Source: Micropterus salmoides (taxonomy: Eukaryota > Chordata > Actinopteri > Centrarchiformes > Centrarchidae). From it: a DNA stretch of 64,000 nucleotides. Below, in pieces: positions 1-11,439 of the stretch; positions within the stretch are counted from its first letter, which is position 1; every line of letters begins with the position of its first letter. Both the position numbers and the translations under genes were made by a program. The stretch is taken from assembly GCF_014851395.1 (NCBI RefSeq), contig NW_024041150.1:50917850-50981849 (forward strand), written 5' to 3'. The notes below the pieces were generated by a model. The model did no database searches. It saw only the letters and a program-made list of their open reading frames with translations, and was not told the DNA's origin.

Positions 1-110
1 TCCACCATTGTGTCCCTGAGCAAGACACTTAACCCCTCGTTGCTCCATAATAAATAGCAATAAACCAGTAAGTCGCTATGAATAAATGCAATGTAATGAA
101 TGTGCAGAAC
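1..110 (+). repeat. tRNA-derived SINE, 3' part
   Basis: The start reads through the block 'accattgtgtccctgagcaa' and then 'gtaagtcgct', the order found in a common fish tRNA-derived SINE. The same family, on the opposite strand, is seen at 818-958 and 28648-28815. The tRNA-like head lies outside the window, so only the body and tail are present, and the tail is degraded. No gene is implied. Confidence 0.6.
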
Positions 111-264
111 TTTGAATATAAGCAGAAAATCTGCTGAAACACAGGAGCTGTTAAAGTCCAGGAGTTTATAACTGAATTAAAATTATTTAATTTATTATTG
201 AAGAGGTAAAAAGGTGCCACGTGCACATTTATAGAGGTTACTACCTCAATCAGTCACGCCTGCC

Positions 265-365
265 CTAAGAAAACTCACGAGCGGTTTTCTTCCCGCGCTT
301 GGCGCATGCGCAGTGCAGCCCGTGTTGTGAGCGCGCAGAACAAACAATGATGGTGAAAAGTTAGT
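265..365 (+). repeat. Copy of Znf intron-1 sequence
   Basis: This block matches 5812-5930, which lies about 190 bp downstream of Znf-1 exon 1. Shared stretches include 'aactcacgagcg', 'ggcgcatgcgc', 'tgcagcccgtgttgtg' and 'caatgatggtgaaaa'. It may be the remains of another duplicated Znf gene or simply a dispersed repeat. No zinc-finger coding sequence is visible next to it. Confidence 0.5.
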
Positions 366-817
366 TCATGTTTGGAAGCATTAGGGGTTTTACTCTCTTC
401 TATCCATAAAAAACAAATTGAATTTGATCCAAACTACCTCTGTGTGGAGAGGGAGGTGGTGGATTGAATATAAATCAGAGGAAATAGAACTTTTACTGTT
501 TGATTTCCTGCTATTTTACCTTTCTATTTCTAGAGTAATAAATATTGTGAAATACATAAAATAAAAAACAGGGCTGAGAAAAACGCATAACTGAGCAGCC
601 TTATCTCAACAGTTAAACTGTCATACATGAGCATGAATGAGCGTGAAGCATAGTAACCTTGTAGTCCACCAACGTAAACACGCTGCTTCCTTCTGAACAT
701 ATTAAGAGCCTCCTGCTGCCTCCTCCTCATGTCCTGACAGCTGTGTTGTTATATTGAGAGCTTCTCTACAAACTGAGGAATAGACAACAGTAATTTTACA
801 TTCAGCCTGCATGTTAT

Positions 818-958
818 ATATTTATTAATTTAGCTGACACCGTTATCCAACTTATAATTGCTATATATTGGAGCAACTCGGGGTCAAGTGTCTTGCTCTC
901 TCACACATTGGTGGACGTGTCACAGTGGGAGTTGAACCGGAGTTGAACCCACCCCCCT
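818..958 (-). repeat. tRNA-derived SINE, degraded copy
   Basis: Read on the minus strand this gives the order of the family: a tRNA B-box-like 'ggttcaactcc', then the 'gacaagacacttgaccc' body, then an 'aattataagttgg' tail. The body is interrupted by small deletions compared with the copy at 28648-28815. Confidence 0.6.
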
Positions 959-959
959 G

Positions 960-1078
960 GTGACATATTAGCCTGCCCCCCCAAAATCCTGTTGTTGCAC
1001 TCTAGCTATGAAGCTAAGATGCCACCCACCCTTACCTATCTGCTGGAAGGAGGGTCCTGGAAGACGTGGGTCAGCGCC
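960..1078 (+). repeat. Block shared with Znf-2 3' flank
   Basis: This block is collinear with 30158-30275, which lies just after the Znf-2 stop codon. Shared pieces are 'cccccaaaatcctg', 'atgccacccaccct' and 'gtctgctgga/atctgctgga' followed by 'gagtcctg/gggtcctg'. It is either 3'-UTR material of a lost Znf copy or a dispersed repeat. Confidence 0.5.
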
Positions 1079-1440
1079 AAGTCTGTATAAATAAAGTTTG
1101 TTTGACTGCACGCATTAGAATGAGCCACAAATATCACAATGGAAAACAGCTGCAGCTGTTATCAGCCACTGGGAGATTCACAGGAAACGCCCATTCAAGC
1201 ACCTTTCATTCAGCTGCAGGGTTTCACCATGAGACGGCGCTTCCTTCACAAAAACACACCAACCTATAGGTGCATTCGAGATGACTGTGGCGGAGTTTTG
1301 CCGACTTGATGGTCTAACGTGAGCTGCAGGCGACTGCAGCTGCGGGGTATAAAAACGACTGGCGTGAGCTTAGAACAATGGCCGATCTCGCGACATCTGC
1401 CTTTTTTGTTGCTGATGAAATTGATGATAAATAAAATGGG

Positions 1441-2079
1441 ATATTAAACACATCTCAAAGCAGTAAGTAGACTCAGCCTACTGTAAAAACCTGTAGGCGA
1501 CAATAGCTTAAGGCTTTTAACCAGTCTCTGTAGGATGATGTCGCTTTAGCCTCTAGGGTTTCTCCACATCACCACAGCAAACATAAAGCTGGTAAGAAGT
1601 GAACCACCTTCGTGGTACTGAAAACCCAGCGTTAACCCCGAAGTTACCTGGATAAGCTCAAATCCTGCTTCGCGGTACAGGACTCCAGACTCCGGAGAGG
1701 GTTGGGAAACACCGTTTTAGGAGTGTGGCAGGCGGATTTACTATAAGCAATTCTACCTAAATGACACATTAACATGAGTTTTGTTCACTAGTTAATGCAC
1801 ACGAGGCCTGTGGGGCTTAAGCCATACTTAAGTCAGGGTCAGGATTTGCACGGGCTGGTTCCCCCCATAACTGTTTGCGTTGGGTGCCACATACCTATTC
1901 GAAAGCCACACTTAGAAAACCCTATTGCTTATCTCAGCCACAAAGAACATTTGTTCAGTGAAGTTGACTGGCTTTTGTGACAGTCAGAGAAGGCTCTGTG
2001 TGGCAGCTGGCATGATGCCAGAGCTTTCCGCCATGCAGCGGTTGCTCATGCTCTGGAGAAAGAACCTCGATCTCTTGTG
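1441..2079. other. No gene recognised
   Basis: AT-rich sequence with short open frames only. It could be the eroded body of the Harbinger element whose fragment follows. Confidence 0.4.
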
Positions 2080-2236
2080 CTTGTGGGCATGCATTTAATC
2101 GACCCGCTGATGCATCAGCTGTTAAAGCCTTATCGAGATGATGGGCACCTGACAGCCAGGCACAAAAACTTCAATAGGAGCCTGAATGCCGCACATGTCA
2201 TTATTGAACACACTTTTGGCATTATGTGGTCTCAGT
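2080..2236 (+). pseudogene. PIF/Harbinger transposase fragment
   Basis: One frame reads about 52 residues that resemble the C-terminal DDE nuclease part of Harbinger/HARBI1-like transposases: 'LMHQLLKPYRDDGHLTARH', then 'FNRSLNAAHVIIEHTFG'. In this family the segment NxxLSxAR(x)VVExxFG carries the last catalytic Glu, which would be the E of IIEHTFG. The copy is only this fragment; the upstream catalytic aspartates and the HTH protein were not found. About 700 bp upstream (1379-1432) a short ATG frame, MADLATSAFF..., may belong to the same element. Confidence 0.6.
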
Positions 2237-3078
2237 GCTCCACATGAAAGCTCATGGAAAGTGGGAGACTAGCAACCAGGCCAAGTCATGCAGGGGATCT
2301 CGGAGTAACAGTGATCTCCCGAGGTGTAGTCATATTGGCTTAGACTGACTAACCAAAATGCAAAATACTTGGAGAATGACAAAATGATAACACAGATATA
2401 AGATGTTTTCTTTGGGCTGAACATTTTAAAGTAGTTCTGTTCTTCTTTCTTTAGTGATTGGCTCATGGCTGTTTGGCCAAGGGTGGTGAAGATCTTATTT
2501 TCAAAGTTTCTTCTCCTTCAGTCTCCTCCACCTCTCCAGATCTGGGCGCGTTCTCCTCTCAGCGTGGGCCTCATAGGTCTCATAAAAGGAGGTGGCCTGA
2601 CTGGCTGGTATTCTGCTGGCGACCCGGTCTGCAGAAGGTCTGGAAACTGGAGGCAGACCGCTGCTGGTATGAGCAGGTTGGGGTCTGTGGGTTCTGGAAG
2701 ATGCGTGTGGAGGCCCTCTGGGGCACTCCAAACGCCTGAACGTCCAAATATTTCATCCATGTGCTGGTGGGCACCCTGGGTCAGGGGCTGGGCATTGATG
2801 GGAATGAAAACAGGAGGCAGGGTAGATCTTGGTAGAGTTCAGGATACATGATAATTGTCTAATAAACTGAATAAAAGGGGAACTTGGTTGGTTCTTGCAG
2901 AAGTTCTAATTTACTGTGTCCAAAGAAGTTACGTCACTAATCTTTGACCAAACAAATTCTCTAAATATTATTTCTAAAGCTTAATTAACATTGTCTACTC
3001 ACCACTCCATAGCTTTTGGGCAGTATCTTTGGACACAGTGTCACTGTGCCTTTCTCAACTGTGACTGATTTGCATTTA

Positions 3079-3230
3079 TTGACCCAAAATATCCATCCGT
3101 CCATCCATCGTCAACCGCTTATCCTGTGTACAGGGTCGCAGGGGGCTGGAGCCAATCCCAGCTGACATCGGGCGACAGGGGGGGTACACCCTGGACGGGT
3201 CGTCAGTCCATCGCAGTTGACCCAAAATAT
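3079..3230 (-). mobile_element. 5'-truncated retroposon with 14-bp target duplication
   Basis: A 124-bp insert (3093-3216) reads 'ccatccgtccatccatcg' then 'tcaaccgcttatcctg' and 'ggagccaatcccagctgaca', a very common fish dispersed repeat in minus orientation with a GGATGGA tail. The direct repeats TTGACCCAAAATAT at 3079-3092 and 3217-3230 are perfect target-site duplications. The length of the duplication and the 5' truncation point to LINE-driven insertion. A longer copy of the same family lies at 31584-31912. Confidence 0.8.
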
Positions 3231-5370
3231 GTTGTTCTAAAATATTTTCACGCCAGAAGTTCAGTTTTGACACCCATGAAATTACTTCTAAGTAATGTCA
3301 TCTGAAAACATACATGGAATACCTGGAGACAACAGAGAAGAGACTACTGTAAGAAAAGAGCCAACATATTGGGAGAAAATAATCACCTTCTTTTGCATCG
3401 ACACTCCTGAATTAAACTAAGCTTTCTCGTTGGAATTGCAAACAGTGGCCATATGTAACAAGTGAGCTGCAAAAAGGAGGAAATGAAATACATTGCATCC
3501 CCTTCAACAGAGATAACGGGTCTGAAGCTCTTAGGATAATAACGCCACACACGTTGTGCATGTCAGGAAAGCCTTAAACTAATAAGAGTAAAGTTCTGTC
3601 ACCACAAAGTCTGGTTCCAACTTTGCGTAACCAGAGAAAAGCAGCCTTGCTCCCACAAGGTTTCAATGTCATGTGACAATGTGATGTTTTGCAGCGCCAG
3701 CTAAAGTCGGACACAATTTCTAACCAGCATGCCCTATTTTAAGTCCAGCACGCATCAGGTTAAGTCAGCGCTGTGCAGTGCTGCACGGTGTCTAACACAC
3801 CTGTAGTGTGACGGCCCACAGTCCACTGCAGAGTCCTGTTTCTGTGTGTAGGTCATGGTTTCGACAGGGATGTTTCCCAGACTTCCAGCAGCTGCTGGAG
3901 CTTCAATAATTTTTGCTGCCCGTCTAGTTTTCAATAGTTCTTATTCACAGATTTTTACAGCAGAAACAGGGATTTTAAATTTCACCTCAAAGGTTCAGCG
4001 TGTTCAGCCTTGTGTTGGATAATGACCAAAAACAACCTTGTACCTTGATATATTGAGAAATTATATTTAATCATTCAGTAAAATCATGTGTTGTTGTGAC
4101 CTGGGCTCTGACGGACAACAAGGACAATTTAAGCCAAGAGTGTGAAACACAGTCACTGTTTCTTCTGTTATAAACCACACATTAGATGAAGTTTATACGA
4201 ACACTGACAAGGGAAACACATTAATTCACTCTGTGATTATGGACCCTCACCAAAACTGCCCGCCATCAATAATATCTGGCCCGCTGCCAGATTATGGTGC
4301 TTTGATAGCGGCAAAAAATTAAAATAAACACTTAGCAATGCTGAAATAGATCTCAGTCATGACAGCAACAGTTACTCACTTCCTCTTTAGTGGTTTTTAT
4401 TACAAAATAAAAGCACAAGAAGCTTGTTTACGGCAATGCTGTGTTTGGAGTTGAATTGAGAGCTTTTACTTTGAAAATTCTGAACGACATTAAAAGAGTC
4501 TGTAGCTGCTTGACACACCTCTGAAATAGCCGTCAGAGAATGTGATCCCCCCAAATATCCTCTTCCTGGAGACGCAGGAGAAAAATAAAAAACGTCCGTA
4601 GGTTGATGGATGTGGATCAAACACGATACAAACAGTCTCTGCAAAATCTGGGATCAAATACGCAACCTTCAAGGTTCGAGTCCTGCACATTCACCAACTC
4701 AGCTAACCGACCACTGTAATAATCTAATCTGAAGTAGTCCTATGGTCCACTTTAGGGGTGTCTGAAATCCTGTTTCAATATACTTGAAAATAAGGCATGA
4801 ATATGGGAAATATCTGAACCATTCACAGAACTAAGAAACAGGACTAAGAACTAAGATAAGAAAACAGGGAATGAGACAGAATTGGTAATAAGTGAACTAA
4901 GCTGGACATGCAAAAAACCATGACACTTGTGTGTTTGGACTCTCTTAGCTGCCGAGATAAGCAGCAGATGTTTGTGAACAAACCGTCTGTTTCATCTGAT
5001 TTCACCATTTAAACAGTAACCGTAATATAGCTACTCCTTTGTGGCCCGGGGAGAAAGTCCCAGACTCCCTTCAACAATCCTGCAGTTTAGTGACTTGTTG
5101 AGTTAGAGGACACTTTAGAAACTTTGTGAAACGCTGTCTACGACAAACTCTTAATGATTCTGCCTTCTTGTAAATTCAACATTAAATGTGACACATGAAG
5201 TTTTTTCTTTCGTTGTGTAAAAACATGATGAACAAAAAGCTTCAGCAGGATATTTTCATGAGCCTCTGATGTGATAATAACAAGCGCTTCATTAAAACTC
5301 TGCTCTGTGTGAAGCACACTCCCTCATACACATCAAATATGATCAGCTGGTTTCAGGAAACCAACTGACT
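3231..5370. other. No gene recognised
   Basis: About 2.1 kb with no long coding frame, no clear repeat ends and no RNA gene that I can recognise. Stops are frequent in all frames. It forms the 5' flank of Znf-1. Confidence 0.4.
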
Positions 5371-5555
5371 AAACTTCATCTTCTGCCTGAAATCAAGGAG
5401 CCATGTTTCTAAACGGCCTTAGCGACAGTAACTAAGGGGCGGGGCGCCGTCACAGCGAGAACGCGGAGGCTCCGCGGGATCCGGAAGTGCTCCGAGACCA
5501 GAATCCAGACTCAGTCCAGGACAACACGGTCCACCAGTCACAGACCTGCAGGACG
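5371..5555 (+). promoter_or_regulatory. Znf-1 promoter and 5'UTR
   Basis: TATA-less, GC-rich sequence just before the Znf-1 start codon. It is collinear with 55027-55229 in front of Znf-4, from 'taaacttcatcttctgcctg' to the ATG, with a 15-bp extra piece here. At 5418-5445 it carries CTTAG-CGACAGTAA-CTAAG followed by a GGGGCGGGGC GC box (an Sp/KLF-type site by consensus). The transcription start is not determinable; the stretch from 'ccgagaccagaatccagac' to the ATG is probably transcribed leader because it is conserved between the two genes. Confidence 0.6.
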
Positions 5556-5624
5556 ATGGAGAACCAGAACCCGGACCACAGGAGCCAAACAGCAGCCTCG
5601 TGCTCTGATAGCACCGATGTTCAG
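5556..5624 (+). CDS. Znf-1 exon 1 (N-terminus, 23 codons)
   Basis: The ATG opens a 23-codon frame that starts MENQNPDHRS and ends in SDSTDVQ, directly followed by the splice donor CAG|GTCAGT. It joins in phase 0 to the zinc-finger exon at 15784. The first exon of Znf-4 differs at one residue only (SDSS for SDST), and Znf-2/Znf-3 have a 31-codon form with the same ending, which supports coding status. The peptide is polar and acidic/Ser-rich and matches no effector domain that I know. Reading on past the donor gives an open frame to 5759, but the conserved donor and the family structure argue against using it. Confidence 0.75.
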
Positions 5625-7290
5625 GTCAGTGTTCACGACTTCATCACGAGACTAAAGACACGAGGAAGAGTCTCGAGGGTCCGTGTATCATCCGTTCATT
5701 CTGTTGTTAGAGATCAGAGCCTGAAAACCCGCTCCAGGGTTTGTGTTGACGTGGTTTGATTTCCAAAGTGTCTCCGTGATTCCTGTTTTCATCTTGAAGA
5801 GAGGAAGATGAAAGAAAAACTCACGAGCGTTTCTCTTTTCTTTGTGCTGTGAGTCTGCCGCGCGGCGCATGCGCGGTGCAGCCCGTGTTGTGTCGGGAAC
5901 GCGCTGAACAATGATGGTGAAAAATGATGCAGAATCATTATATTTCCTTGTTGTTTGGTGAGTTTATCACAGTGACAAACAGTCTGCCTGCGTTATTATT
6001 CTCTGAATGATCTGAGACACAATTTGCCTTTGCTGCACAGTCTCACCTGACGCCACAGTGCTCTCACTACAATCCTCCCTCTTTCATGAGCCAGACTGGA
6101 AACTAGAAAAATGTAGTGCTGGTTTGAATGGACCTCTGCACACTAACTCATATATAATAAGTGCTCATAAAGTCTGTTAGACTGGGTGCCAGTCTGCTGA
6201 GTCATGGTGGAGCAGCAGCTGTTCCTTTCTGAGCCTTGCTGTATTTCACCTGGCTCTGTGTGACCTGCTAAAGATGTCTCATTTATATAAATGCTGAGTA
6301 CACAGAAAGGTTTCGTACACTGGTTTTCATGCACATGTGTGATTTATAAAAATGAGACGTGTCTGGCTCTATCAGTAAAATTCATGTTTAATATCAAAAT
6401 AAAATTTGAATATGAGAGGAAAAGGTGTAATGACGCCTCTCAGAGGACAGAATCAGACTGTGTGCTGTTTAACTGCCAGCATAACGCCAGGATAATGTCG
6501 GGTGGCAGGATGCAGGCTCGCCTTTCCTGATATAAGATGTGAAATTAGTTCCTTTTCCGACTTTAACTTGGATACTGATGCATTTATCATCCTAAAAATC
6601 CAAATAACATCAAGTAGCATTAAAAAATTTGTAGTTTAAATTAATATCCTCTGTGCATATATCACCATTTAGTTTTTGATTGTAGAACAGATGCTTTCTC
6701 ACCCGGCACATCTTCACCACATATGGACTGTGTAAATGTCTGGAAATACAGACATTTACAACTAAAGATGAGGATCGATGCCCGGTCCTAAAAGCACCCG
6801 GCTGCGCTCGTTACTGTACGTGCAATAAAACCTTTGCGTAAAAAGGCAATATTTTTATCAATACAGCTGCTCAACAAGCATCTACATGTAGAAAACATTC
6901 ATTTAATCTGCTCTCTGACTCAATCAGAGCTGCTGCCATGTTTTCATCAGACCATGTTTCAGTTAAAGACGTAACGTCAGGTTTATGATCTGTAATATAA
7001 AGTAAAAGGATTTGTCTGCCAGGGATCTTTCATTCAGCGAAGCCAAATGTTTAGTGTCGGGCTCAGAGATTATTGTCTGCCGATCAGGAATAACAATTAC
7101 GTTTGATAATTGTGCAGCCTGTCACGTGGAAAGTGCTGATCTCACATGGAGTAGTGCTTTGTGAGGGACGACTGAAGGGTTGAAGTCCAGAGTTACCGTA
7201 GTTGTATGAACAGAGTTCATAAATACAAGTTGGCATTTATCAAAACTTAATTCAAGTCGTTCAGGTGTGTTTTATTATTATATATTACAG

Positions 7291-7686
7291 GTAGGGCTGG
7301 GCAATAAAACAATATACTTTTTCTCAATAACAATATAATAAATGTTCAATATATTGTCAAAAAATATTTGGTTTAATTCATTTGAAACATGGACAAATTA
7401 GCACTTAATTCTACTAAAAATATTTGTTTTGTGGAGTAAAAGAGGCCTGAAAAAAGATTATCTAATCATATTTGTTAAACAGATTTTATCATAATAGTTT
7501 TGAATGTTCCACCTCAGATTTGTCAAGTGATTCACTGTTTGGCATCAAGTGTTTTTCACTTTCTGACCATAAAGAAAAGTTTAACCAAATAATTAACCAT
7601 CTGGTTTCTTCAAGTTTCACACAGGAGCAAAAATCAGCTATTAAACTTGAAAGAAATAATGATTTAGAAATGTATCGCCCAGCCCT
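7291..7686 (+). mobile_element. hAT-type MITE with 8-bp TSD
   Basis: A 396-bp element begins GTAGGGCTGGGCAATA and ends TATCGCCCAGCCCT, so the ends are inverted repeats (AGGGCTGGGC[AG]ATA). It is bordered by perfect 8-bp direct repeats TATTACAG at 7283-7290 and 7687-7694. An 8-bp duplication with this kind of end is typical of hAT elements. It has no transposase; the open frames on both strands are incidental. Confidence 0.85.
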
Positions 7687-8942
7687 TATTACAGAACAAT
7701 CGTAGCTGCTGTCTTGTGTCTGATCTCGGTCCGAGTGCTGCAGGAGGTGTTCATTTTTATTTATTTTGCACCCCATAACTGTATGCATGATGTTGCCATT
7801 AATTTATCTGTTATAAATATGAAAAAATGTATCATATCCTATTGGCTTACTTTAGTCTAATTTCCACATCTGTGTAAAGCACAGACTACTGACCAATCAG
7901 AACTCTTGGAAAGGTCGTCACCATCCAACTTGATTGACACTATTATGCTGTTGCACCATTATAGTGTATGTGATACCTGTAGTTACTGTTGGTAACAGCG
8001 AATGTGTTGATAATAAAGGTCACAGAAGTCCGGGCGGCTGAACGACATGAGTCTGCAAACAAAAAGTGAAGGGAGATGGTCACCTGGCCGTTAAACTAAC
8101 CGTTGTCTTGTTTTGTAGACCCTTTTTCCATGAATGCTAGCAGTCAGTGCTAATCTCACTGTAAGACATTGCATTTCCTGTGAGCACTTCATAATAAAAG
8201 TCAACTCGTGTTTCGCCAGTCAAATGCTTTTAATGTGAAGCTGCAGCTGTAGGAAATGTTCAGTTTACGTTGGCATTAACTCAATACTGTATTTTTCTGG
8301 GAATTTTCCACACAATTGATAATACTGCATATATAAATATAGCAATACTATAATTTGTGGCCATTCTGCAGGACAGATGTAAAACTTTGGCGGGCTGGAT
8401 GTGGCCAGTTGATGATGTAGGGGATGCAGAGATGATTTTGTACATCATCTTACAACAAGGACTGACTGGAACACTTAAACATTGTACTTGTTGTACTTTT
8501 GAGAAGTAAGGGCCACCAGTTTAATGATGGTCAAATTCCTGACTGTTATTTGTACCGTACACATTTTAATTACCATGCTAACCGGGTTCGGTTACCGAAT
8601 ATTTGATATTAAGTTGATAAACTGACGGTAAATACTGTCCAGTACCGACAGTCTCCCAGAAGCAGCTGTGCGTGCGCAGTGTGCAACGTAGGTTTGTTGG
8701 GGACAATGACAACAACAAGACGTGCTGCTTAGATCTTTTACTGGTCGTATACTGGTTTTTATAAGAGGGCTGAGGGAAGCTTGATCGAAGAAAATAACCT
8801 TATAGCAAATGCAGGATGAGTTAATTTTTAGCTTTGCGTTGTCTAACTAGCTAACATCTTGCAAACTGAAGAAAACTTTACGAAACAAACAAAAGATTTG
8901 TTGTTTTGAAACCAAAATGGGTCACCTACGTGATTTGTGCAG

Positions 8943-10300
8943 ACATTTACATTTACTCATTTGGCAGACGCTTTTATCCAAAGCGACTTACATTTGAGGA
9001 ACAACATAAAAGCATCAACAGAGCAACTACAGATCTACAACTGACAATACATACTATTAAGAGCTCACAGTACATATCACATCAATGGGGTAGATACCTA
9101 GGGAAGGAAGTAAGAGTTAACAAAAAGTGCAATAAATACAAGATCATTGTAGGGGATAGAAGAAGAAGAGCACAGGAAGTGCATGTTAGAGGTTAGGCGT
9201 TAGAGGTGTTATAAGAGTAGTCATTCTGTATGCAAGCATTAGTGACTTGAATTTGATTCTGGAGGCCACGGGGAGCCAGTGGAGGTCACTGAGTAATGGA
9301 GTGACATGAGTCCTTTTGGGCTGATCAAAAACCAGACGCGCTGCTGCGTTCTGAACCATTTGTAAGGGTTTCACTGCACAAGCTGGAAGACCTGCTAGGA
9401 GGGCATTGCAATAGTTGATGCGAGAGATAACCATGGCCTGTACCAGAAGCTGGGTGGCGTACTGAGTGAGGTAGGGCCTGATTTTCCTTATGTTGTATAG
9501 AGAAAAGCGACATGACCGAGAGACAGTAGCAACATGGTCTGGAAAGGACAGCTGGTCATCAATCATGACACCCAAGTTTCTCACCACCTTGGTTGGAGTG
9601 ATGTTTGCAGAGTCAATTTGTAGTGTGATGTTATGGTGGATAGATTGCTTGGCTGGAATGACCAAGAGTTCAGTCTTAGAGAAGTTTAGTTGAAGGTGGC
9701 AAGCCTTCATCCATGCAGATATGTCCGATAGACAGCCCGTGATTCGCGCCAAGACAGTGGGATCTCCTGGCGGGAAGGATAGGTAGAGTTGCGTGTCGTC
9801 TGCGTAGTGGTAAGAGAAGCCGTGCGAGTGAATGATCGGCCCCAGTGAGGTGGTGTAAATTGAGAAGAGAAGGGGCCCAAGCACTGAGCCTTGGGGCACC
9901 CCTGTGGAGAGTCAGTGGGAGGAGGATAATTGTCCTTGCCACAAAACATTGTAGGAACGCCCGAGAGGTAGGATTCGAACCACAGGAGTGCTTTACTCAA
10001 GATGCCCATTGCTGAGAGAGTGGATAGCAGGATCCTGTGGTTGACTGTGTCAAAGGCAGCTGATAGGTCAAGAAGGATAAGAACTGAGGATTGGGCTGCA
10101 GCTTTAGCTGACCTTAGGGCTTCTGATACAGACAGAAGAGCCGTTTCAGTAGAGTGGGCACTCTTAAAACCAGACCGATATGGATCTAGTGGGCACGTAG
10201 TTGGACGGCTACGGGTCAAGAGTTCTGATACTTCGCTCTCTGTGAGAGGAGTGAACGAGGAGAGTGAACAACCACTGACCTGGAAGGGCAGGGGAAAATA
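8943..10300 (-). mobile_element. L2-clade LINE, truncated and internally deleted
   Basis: The minus strand encodes the reverse transcriptase of a fish L2 LINE. In order it reads SGFKSAHSTETAL, LLDLSAAFDTVNH, WFESYLSG, then (other frame, 9899-9186) PQGSVLGPLLFSIY, the catalytic YADDTQLYL box, and QNAAARLV...LHWLPV. The element ends at 8943-9000 with an L2-type tail, 'aagtcgctttggataaaagc' on the minus strand, followed by AAATGT repeats. A one-base shift near 9900 breaks the frame just before PQGSVLG. The 5' half (endonuclease) is absent, and residues between PLDP and YRSGF appear deleted near 10184. It cannot make active enzyme. Confidence 0.88.
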
Positions 10301-10524
10301 TTAAGACAGCCTTTAGGCCTACCAGTTGTCTACCGAGTCCACTCTAGCATGAGCTTTGCAACTTTACAGCTGGCTCTGCCTAAACAATTGTCACACCTAA
10401 TGCCTCAACCTTAAACCCAATCAGAGAGACAGAGGAGGAGGGCAAGTCTGCGAGTTACACACCTGCTGCCGATCCGACAACTACGTGCACGTCGTGGTTC
10501 CTTGTGGGTCTATTTCAGTTAGCC

Positions 10525-10870
10525 AGCTATTTAAAAGCGTTAAAATATTCTTCGCGTGGTTCATCAACGGTGATAAATTATCCGAAAGTCCCACGAGGTG
10601 CAGATATCTCGGCACAACACCAGTGAGGCTGGGGCTTGGTCTCCTCAGCAAGTGTTCCTCCAATGCCACTGCACACTTGCACGCTACGCCTACACATGCG
10701 CACTGACGACCCAGGGTTAGGGTTACAATTTTGGATTTAGTCACGCACTTCAAAAACATTTATTGAGAGTTTTATGCCTTTTTAAATTTATTTTCAGCAT
10801 TAAATGTTGAAATATATATTGTAATAGGCTGTATATTAACTTATTGGGAGAAAACTGGTTGTTCTATGTA
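10525..10870 (+). repeat. Dispersed repeat, copy 1 of 2
   Basis: This stretch is collinear with 13462-13745. Shared pieces include 'tggttcatcaacggtgataaat' (13 kb copy: tggttaatcaatggtgataa), 'aaaaacatttatt', 'tgcaataggctg' or 'gtaataggctg', and 'gattctatttaaaatcagac'. The two copies are well diverged. Family unknown; possibly the ends of one larger DNA element. Confidence 0.5.
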
Positions 10871-11439
10871 AAATCAGACGTTGAGCACCCCCATATCACC
10901 AAAATGGCATGATCCTTGTTTTGCTGCGAAGACCTGCGCGGGACAGTTTTCTTGATCACGTTTCCGCTGATTTTGACCATTACTGCCCGCTCCCGCAACA
11001 TGTGTTTTCACTCCCGCAGTATATTTTTTAACCGCCCGCCCCCACGCAATTTGTCTTTGGTCCCGCGGGATCCCAATGCAGCTCTCTACTGCGAAGCTTC
11101 AACTGTGAGATTGACAGTCGAATCAAGCTCTGCCCATCGAAGCATCGAATCTTCGACTACTATAAAGCCCCAGTTTAAACTTCATCCCCGTTGCGGCACT
11201 ATCGAAACTAACACTAAACTCGTGGCTGCATACAGAGAGCGCCGCTAGGCAACTACATCATCAGACAGACTTTTATACAGATATGGTTTTCGTATGTTTA
11301 CCTAAGTTACTGGCTGTTATTTTAATGTTTATGCAAAAAATTTCAGTTTTATTTGTGGTTTCAATATAAGATAAAAATACACACTGAAAATAGTTTCAGT
11401 GTGTGTATCAGTACATTTTGATCTTTTTAAGCCCATTTA

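Noticed and set aside
5625..5759. Read-through coding extension of Znf exon 1 (also at 55299-55433)
   Set aside because: The conserved GTCAGT donor and the phase-0 fit to the finger exon in all four genes make splicing the better explanation; Znf-2/Znf-3 do not keep the extension.
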